Shown here in pieces: positions 6,699 to 10,566 of a stretch of DNA of 10,566 bases (its first letter is position 1; each line of letters begins with the position of its first letter). The DNA is taken from the NCBI GenBank assembly GCA_021200345.1, contig JAJQGR010000076.1:1-10566 (forward strand), given 5' to 3'. This stretch comes from Lachnospiraceae bacterium. GTDB lineage: Bacteria; Bacillota; Clostridia; Lachnospirales; Lachnospiraceae. The notes beneath the pieces were generated by a model, which was not told the origin of the DNA, did not search any database, and worked only from the letters and a program-made list of their open reading frames with translations. Position numbers and translations under genes: made by a program.

Positions 6699-6750
6699 CT
6701 GACTGCCTCCTTTCCTACTGAATTTCCCAATCCTGATATCACTACCGGGT

Positions 6751-6779
6751 ACTATACACCATTCTTTTCCTTTTGTAAA
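6751..6779 (-). promoter_or_regulatory. Sigma-A promoter of the ABC exporter leader
   Basis: On the minus strand TTTACA (6774-6779) and TATAGT (6751-6756) are separated by 17 bases, each one mismatch from consensus. Transcription would start near 6744, giving a leader of about 280 bases before the exporter ATG at 6463. The promoter lies 55 bases after the stop of the methyltransferase gene, so the exporter operon can be expressed on its own. No other credible promoter was found between here and 6463. Confidence 0.72.
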
Positions 6780-6834
6780 CCCCTTTTTCAAACTTTTTAC
6801 AACGGAACCGTGCGTTTCTTTTCCTTTCCCGTCA

Positions 6835-7680
6835 CTAAACCGTTTCCTTTCCTCTCCGCTGTCTGGCCGTCTCATACATCAGAAGCGCAGCCGCCACAGC
6901 CGCGTTTAAGCTCTCCAGTTTTCCCGCCATGGGAATTCTGACATAGCTGTCAGCAAGATCCGCGGTTTCCTTTCTCAGCCCGTTTCCCTCATTTCCGATG
7001 AGAAAAGCGCACCCTTTTATGTAATCAAACTGATCATAACTCTTTGTACCGTTCAGGTGCGCCGCGTATACGCAAATGCCCCGCTCTTTCAGCCTGTCAA
7101 TCGCTGTTAAAGCCGAAGCTTCATACAAAAAGGGCACCCGGTAAATGCTGCCCATGGTCGACCGGACCGTCTTGGGATTAAAAAGATCCGCCGTCTCCCC
7201 GGTCATAATCACCCCCGCAGCACCCGCGCCCTCCGCAGTGCGGAAAATAGTGCCCAGATTGCCCGGATCCTGCAGATCCTCCAGCACCACATAAACACCC
7301 TCCGGCTCAGCCAGAAGCTGATCCCAGTCATACTCCGGCCAGTCTAACAGCGCCAGAATTCCCTGATTGGAGGAGGTATCCGACATTTTCTCCATCACCT
7401 GGGCGGAGACTGTTTCATAGCTGACAGAATTCAGCTTTTCAAGAACTCTTTGCTCCCGGGAGCCCTCATCCTGTTTCCCCTGTCTGACCAAAGACGACAC
7501 AGCGCCGCACTTCTCCAGAAACTCCTCCGTCACATACACCTTCCGTATCAAACGAGGAGGGGCCTCCTCAAACATCCGGGGTCCCTCCACCACATAAATT
7601 TGGTCCTTGCGCCGTTCTTTGGCTTTCTGCACATATCCGCAGACCTGCTTCACCTGCGGATTCGTCACGCTTGTAATCAT
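6835..7680 (-). CDS. TrmH/SpoU-family RNA 2'-O-methyltransferase
   Basis: S-adenosylmethionine-dependent 2'-O-ribose methyltransferase of the SPOUT class acting on rRNA or tRNA; the exact nucleotide cannot be told from sequence. The 281-residue protein has an N-terminal substrate-binding domain (about 20-105, with QIYVVEGPRMFEEA). The C-terminal SpoU domain (about 128-275) has all three motifs. Motif 1 is LEDLQDPGNLGTIFRTAE (133-150; N141 and catalytic-region R147). Motif 2 is FLIGNEGNGL (226-235, E231). Motif 3 is RIPMAGKLESLNAAVAAAL (248-266, S257 and N259). ATG 7680 is preceded by GGGAAAG, a modest ribosome site, and lies 13 bases after the pfkA stop, suggesting translational coupling in one transcript. 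The length fits the RlmB/TsnR-like branch. No clear terminator follows it; the next gene region starts with its own promoter. Confidence 0.93.
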   Translation of the reverse strand: MITSVTNPQVKQVCGYVQKAKERRKDQIYVVEGPRMFEEAPPRLIRKVYVTEEFLEKCGAVSSLVRQGKQDEGSREQRVLEKLNSVSYETVSAQVMEKMSDTSSNQGILALLDWPEYDWDQLLAEPEGVYVVLEDLQDPGNLGTIFRTAEGAGAAGVIMTGETADLFNPKTVRSTMGSIYRVPFLYEASALTAIDRLKERGICVYAAHLNGTKSYDQFDYIKGCAFLIGNEGNGLRKETADLADSYVRIPMAGKLESLNAAVAAALLMYETARQRRGKETV

Positions 7681-7693
7681 GCCGCTTTCCCGA

Positions 7694-8668
7694 TCACTTG
7701 CTTAAATCCATACTCACACAATATTCATAATCATCAATGTCCTTTTTCACCGCCAGCGCCTCATCAATATCAATATCCGCCAGCTGTCCATTGACAATCG
7801 AAATCACCCTGTTACTCTTGCCCTCACAGATAATATCCGCCGCGTAAGCCCCCATAATGGACGCGTAATACCGGTCCTTGCAGCTGGGACTTCCCCCGCG
7901 CTGCATGTAACCTAAGATTGTCGCCCGGGTCTCTATCCCTGTGGCCGCCTCAATTCTCCGGGACATGGATGTGGAATGGCCGATGCCCTCCGCGTTGATA
8001 ATCAGGTGGTGTTTCTTGCCCCGTTTACGGTTTTCCACAATCTGATCGATAATGGCCTGTTCATTGTAGTCGTATTTCTCAGGGATCAGAATATTCTCCG
8101 CGCCGCTGGCTACGCCGCACCACAGCGCGATATAGCCCGCGTGACGTCCCATCACCTCAATAATGGAGCATCTTTCATGGGAGGATGAGGTATCCCGCAC
8201 CTTGTCAATGGCCTCCATGGCGGTGTTCACCGCGGTGTCAAAACCAATGGTATACTCCGTGCAGCCGATATCCAGATCAATCGTTCCCGGAAGCCCCACC
8301 ACACTGATGCCCTGTTTCGCCAGCTTCTGCGCTCCTCTGTAGGAGCCATCGCCGCCGATGACAACTACGCCGTCAATGCCAAATTTACGACAGATATTCG
8401 CAGCCTTCACCTGGCCTTCTTCGGTCATAAACTCCATGCACCTGGCGGTTCCCAGGATTGTACCGCCTCTCTGAATGATATCGGATACGCTTCGGGAATC
8501 CATTTCCGTAATCTCTTCCCTCAGAAGCCCATGATAGCCTCTGTGAATTCCCACCACTTTCACGCCGTTGGCGATTCCTTTTCTGACCACCGCGCGAATC
8601 GCCGCGTTCATACCCGGCGCGTCACCGCCGCTGGTCAATACACCTATCGCTTTTATCTCTTTTGCCAT
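7694..8668 (-). CDS. pfkA: ATP-dependent 6-phosphofructokinase
   Basis: Phosphorylates fructose 6-phosphate to fructose 1,6-bisphosphate in glycolysis, cytosolic, normally a homotetramer. The 324-residue length matches bacterial PfkA. Visible motifs: GVLTSGGDAPGMNAAIR at the N-terminus (9-25), the IGGDGSYRGA nucleotide loop (104-113), PGTID (127-131) with the catalytic Asp131, GFDTAVNTAMEAIDKVRDTSSSHER (142-166), EVMGRHAGYIAL (171-182) and GYMQRGGSP (253-261). Gly at the GGDGS loop and Gly in PGTID indicate ATP rather than pyrophosphate use. The usual TIDND reads TIDLD here, an Asn-to-Leu change beside the catalytic loop. ATG 8668 is chosen because AGAGG lies eight bases upstream. An in-frame ATG at 8692 has no ribosome site. 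It follows dnaE by 103 bases containing a predicted promoter and precedes the RNA methyltransferase by 13. Confidence 0.97.
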   Translation of the reverse strand: MAKEIKAIGVLTSGGDAPGMNAAIRAVVRKGIANGVKVVGIHRGYHGLLREEITEMDSRSVSDIIQRGGTILGTARCMEFMTEEGQVKAANICRKFGIDGVVVIGGDGSYRGAQKLAKQGISVVGLPGTIDLDIGCTEYTIGFDTAVNTAMEAIDKVRDTSSSHERCSIIEVMGRHAGYIALWCGVASGAENILIPEKYDYNEQAIIDQIVENRKRGKKHHLIINAEGIGHSTSMSRRIEAATGIETRATILGYMQRGGSPSCKDRYYASIMGAYAADIICEGKSNRVISIVNGQLADIDIDEALAVKKDIDDYEYCVSMDLSK

Positions 8669-8709
8669 GATTGTAACCTCTTTCTTTGGCATCGCATTAT
8701 GCTCAGGGG

Positions 8710-8737
8710 GATGATGCAGCTCTCTTATATCATCATC
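8710..8737 (-). repeat. 7-bp inverted repeat in the pfkA leader
   Basis: GATGATG (8710-8716) and CATCATC (8731-8737) are inverted copies with a 14-base spacer, directly downstream of the predicted pfkA -10 box at the expected transcription start. It could be a small 5' hairpin or an operator. The stem is short and the triplet-like composition makes chance plausible. Confidence 0.3.
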
Positions 8738-8766
8738 ATTTTAACCCTTTTCCTTCAGATTGGCAA
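8738..8766 (-). promoter_or_regulatory. Predicted sigma-A promoter of pfkA and the RNA methyltransferase gene
   Basis: TTGCCA (8761-8766) and TAAAAT (8738-8743) on the minus strand are 17 bases apart, each one mismatch from consensus. It begins right after the dnaE stop codon and would start transcription near 8731, about 63 bases before the pfkA ATG. No intrinsic terminator separates dnaE from pfkA, so readthrough from dnaE may add to expression. Confidence 0.62.
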
Positions 8767-8771
8767 CGTCT

Positions 8772-10566
8772 TTAAACAATCTTTACATTGGATTTTCCCA
8801 TTTTTTCATATAGCGCAGACATAAGTTCCTCATCCGCCCTGACATTATCCTTTCCCGGCAGGGTCTTTTTTAATTTTCCTTCCGCAATATAAATCACCAC
8901 TCTGTCCGGGCCTTCGCTGCCTTTGAGAATCTCCTCTATCTGTCCCCAGCTCTTCTGATATTGCTCCATGGTATCAAAACGAAGCCAAAGATCCCCTCCC
9001 ACCTGGGAAAAGGGCACAATCTTTTCACTGATCAGCTTCCCGTTTTTGTCTTCCTCCAGAGAGACACGGCCGGTGACAAAGATCTTCGCGTCCTGCTCCA
9101 GCAAACCGCCGTATTTTTCATAGGTCTTTGGAAACACCACCACTTCCACAGTACCGTACATATCTTCCAGCTGCAGAAAAGCCATGGGCTGTTCCCGTCT
9201 GGTGTACTTGACATTTTTTTCATTGATCAGACCGCCGATGGTCTGCGTGCTGCCATCCTCCAGCGCCGTTTTCTGTGTCTCCTCGTCCAGCACAAAATCA
9301 CTGGTAACGGCGGTAACGTTCCTTTTCCACAGCTTTTCATAGCTCTCCAGCGGATGCCCGCTGACATAGATTCCCAGCACCGCCTTTTCCATGGAGAGAA
9401 GCTCCTCCTTGCTGTATTCCGCCAGATCCGGCATGGCGATCTCAAATTCTTCCTTTTCCTCCGTCCCCAGCAGGTCCATCAGCGTCATCTGCCCGGCGAT
9501 ATGATTTTTCTTATTCACGGCCAGCTGTTCCATAATGGGAACATACATTTCCATAAACTGCCTGCGGTTTCCGGGCAGGCAATCCATGGCCCCGGCCTTG
9601 ATAAAATGTTCTATCATGCGCCGATTGCACTCCGAGCCGTCGGTTCTTGTCAGAAAATCCTGCAGGGAAGCAAAGGACCCATTGGCCGCTCTCTCCCGGC
9701 AGATAAACTCTATGGCGGGGCGCCCCACCCCCTTGACAGCCAAAAGGGCATAGCGCACGGATTTTCCCTCCACCGAAAATCTGGCACCGCTGCGGTTAAT
9801 GTCCGGCGGCAGGATGGCAATGCCCATATTCCGGCAGCACATAATGTATTCCGCCACTTTTCCCGGGCTGTCGATGACGCTGGTCAGAAGCGCTGCCATA
9901 AACTGCACCGGGTAATAATATTTCAGCCAGGCAGTGCGGTAGGTAATTACCGCGTAGGAAGCGGAATGGCCTTTATTGAAAGCATACTCCGCGAAGCTCA
10001 TCATCTCATCATAGATCCGGTTGCCCACCTGCTCTGATACGCCGTTAGCAATACATCCGGGCACCCCCTCTTCCTGATTGCCGTAAATAAAATTGGCTCT
10101 CTCCTTTTCCATCACGGACTGCTTTTTTTTGCTCATGGCACGGCGCACCAGATCGCTGCGCCCCATGGAATAGCCGCCCAGGTCGCGGACAATCTGCATC
10201 ACCTGTTCCTGATAGACAATACAGCCGTAGGTGGGTGATAAGATCGGCTCCAGCTGGGGGCAGAGATACTCTACCTTTTCTCCGCTGTTTTTACTTTTCA
10301 CATACTGCGGAATAAACTGCATGGGGCCCGGCCGGTAAAGCGCAATCCCGGCGATAATATCCTCCAGAGTAGCCGGCTTGAGCTCTTTCATAAAGTTTTT
10401 CATGCCGGCGCTCTCCAGCTGGAACACTCCCTCTGTCTTTCCCGAGCTGATATAGTCAAAAACCGCCTTGTCATTGTCATCAATTCTGGATATATCAATC
10501 CGCTGTCCCGTGGTCTCCTCAATGCTGTCCACCGCAGACTGAATCACGGTCAGCGTCCTCAGCCCC
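8772..10566 (-). CDS. dnaE: DNA polymerase III alpha subunit, DnaE type, C-terminal half
   Basis: Replicative DNA polymerase of the C family. About 597 C-terminal residues are visible; the 5' end, including the PHP domain and catalytic aspartates, lies beyond the right edge. The visible part opens with GLRTLTVIQSAVDS, the continuation of the palm motif whose catalytic Asp should be a few codons outside the window. It then shows the fingers region (YRPGPMQFIPQYV, SPTYGCIVYQEQVMQIV, RRAMSKKK, FAEYAFNKGHSASYAVITYRTAWLK at about 77-215). A helix-hairpin-helix follows (AVKGVGRPAIE, about 276-286). A candidate clamp-binding motif QMTLM sits near 359-363, and an OB-fold lies at about 440-515 (TIGGLINEKNVKYTR to TGRVSLEED). 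There is no exonuclease insertion, so it is DnaE and not PolC. It ends in a TAA, then pfkA follows. Apparent starts inside the frame (for example GTG 10547) are internal codons. Confidence 0.97.
   Translation of the reverse strand, partial: GLRTLTVIQSAVDSIEETTGQRIDISRIDDNDKAVFDYISSGKTEGVFQLESAGMKNFMKELKPATLEDIIAGIALYRPGPMQFIPQYVKSKNSGEKVEYLCPQLEPILSPTYGCIVYQEQVMQIVRDLGGYSMGRSDLVRRAMSKKKQSVMEKERANFIYGNQEEGVPGCIANGVSEQVGNRIYDEMMSFAEYAFNKGHSASYAVITYRTAWLKYYYPVQFMAALLTSVIDSPGKVAEYIMCCRNMGIAILPPDINRSGARFSVEGKSVRYALLAVKGVGRPAIEFICRERAANGSFASLQDFLTRTDGSECNRRMIEHFIKAGAMDCLPGNRRQFMEMYVPIMEQLAVNKKNHIAGQMTLMDLLGTEEKEEFEIAMPDLAEYSKEELLSMEKAVLGIYVSGHPLESYEKLWKRNVTAVTSDFVLDEETQKTALEDGSTQTIGGLINEKNVKYTRREQPMAFLQLEDMYGTVEVVVFPKTYEKYGGLLEQDAKIFVTGRVSLEEDKNGKLISEKIVPFSQVGGDLWLRFDTMEQYQKSWGQIEEILKGSEGPDRVVIYIAEGKLKKTLPGKDNVRADEELMSALYEKMGKSNVKIV

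Noticed and set aside
6776..6834. Possible terminator after the RNA methyltransferase gene
   Set aside because: Only a tiny ACG/CGT stem near AACGGAACCGT precedes a U-poor stretch; not convincing as an intrinsic terminator.
6699..6875. N-terminal extension of the leader ORF to ATG 6875 (91 codons)
   Set aside because: It would overlap the 3' end of the methyltransferase gene, includes the predicted promoter, and has a basic low-complexity start with no ribosome site; ATG 6698 has an excellent one.
5747..6941. Long plus-strand open frames opposite the first ABC exporter gene and its leader
   Set aside because: They are shadows of the minus-strand gene with low-complexity, His/Pro-rich translations and no start signals.
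8961..10037. 358-codon open frame on the plus strand opposite dnaE
   Set aside because: It is antisense to a well-conserved polymerase sequence, its translation is rich in His, Gln and Arg with no domain pattern, and no ribosome site or promoter was seen; it reflects codon bias of dnaE.

Overview
All genes in this 10.6 kb window lie on the minus strand, so transcription runs from right to left. The window suggests a low-to-mid GC Firmicute of class Clostridia, probably a Lachnospiraceae-type gut anaerobe. The evidence is a Gram-positive DnaE-type polymerase followed by pfkA and a SpoU-family RNA methyltransferase, a SleB-type cell-wall hydrolase with SH3 domains, strong AGGAGG-like ribosome sites and consensus sigma-A promoters. 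The family-level assignment is inference. No tRNA, rRNA, CRISPR array, insertion sequence or phage gene was seen.

Layout, in order of transcription: the 3' half of dnaE (10566-8772) is followed by pfkA (8668-7694), which has its own predicted promoter in the gap. A TrmH/SpoU RNA methyltransferase follows 13 bases later (7680-6835). Next is a 372-base regulatory region (6834-6464). It holds a sigma-A-like promoter, a 32-codon ORF with a near-perfect Shine-Dalgarno, and two tandem intrinsic terminators, the second almost touching the ribosome site of the next gene. That region leads into two adjacent ABC exporter half-transporter genes (6463-4745 and 4641-2865). The first has Asp in place of the catalytic Walker B Glu and the second has an altered signature motif, the pattern of a heterodimeric exporter with one degenerate ATP site. 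The second gene's frame is broken by a 7-A run near its start. A separate unit follows: an SH3-SleB hydrolase gene (2654-1542) with a strong promoter and repeated palindromes in its leader, ending in a strong hairpin. The last unit is a short NfeD-like membrane protein (1341-868) with an extended -10 promoter and a stomatin/paraslipin-like SPFH protein (811 to the left edge, 3' end missing).

The most interesting part is the ABC exporter leader. A small ORF, terminators and a heterodimeric exporter together resemble ribosome-mediated transcription attenuation as known for Bacillus subtilis bmrBCD. The leader peptide here is one I do not recognise, and an 8-11 bp alternative pairing between the leader start codon region and the first terminator offers a testable switch. 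The rest is housekeeping (replication, glycolysis, RNA modification) and envelope functions.
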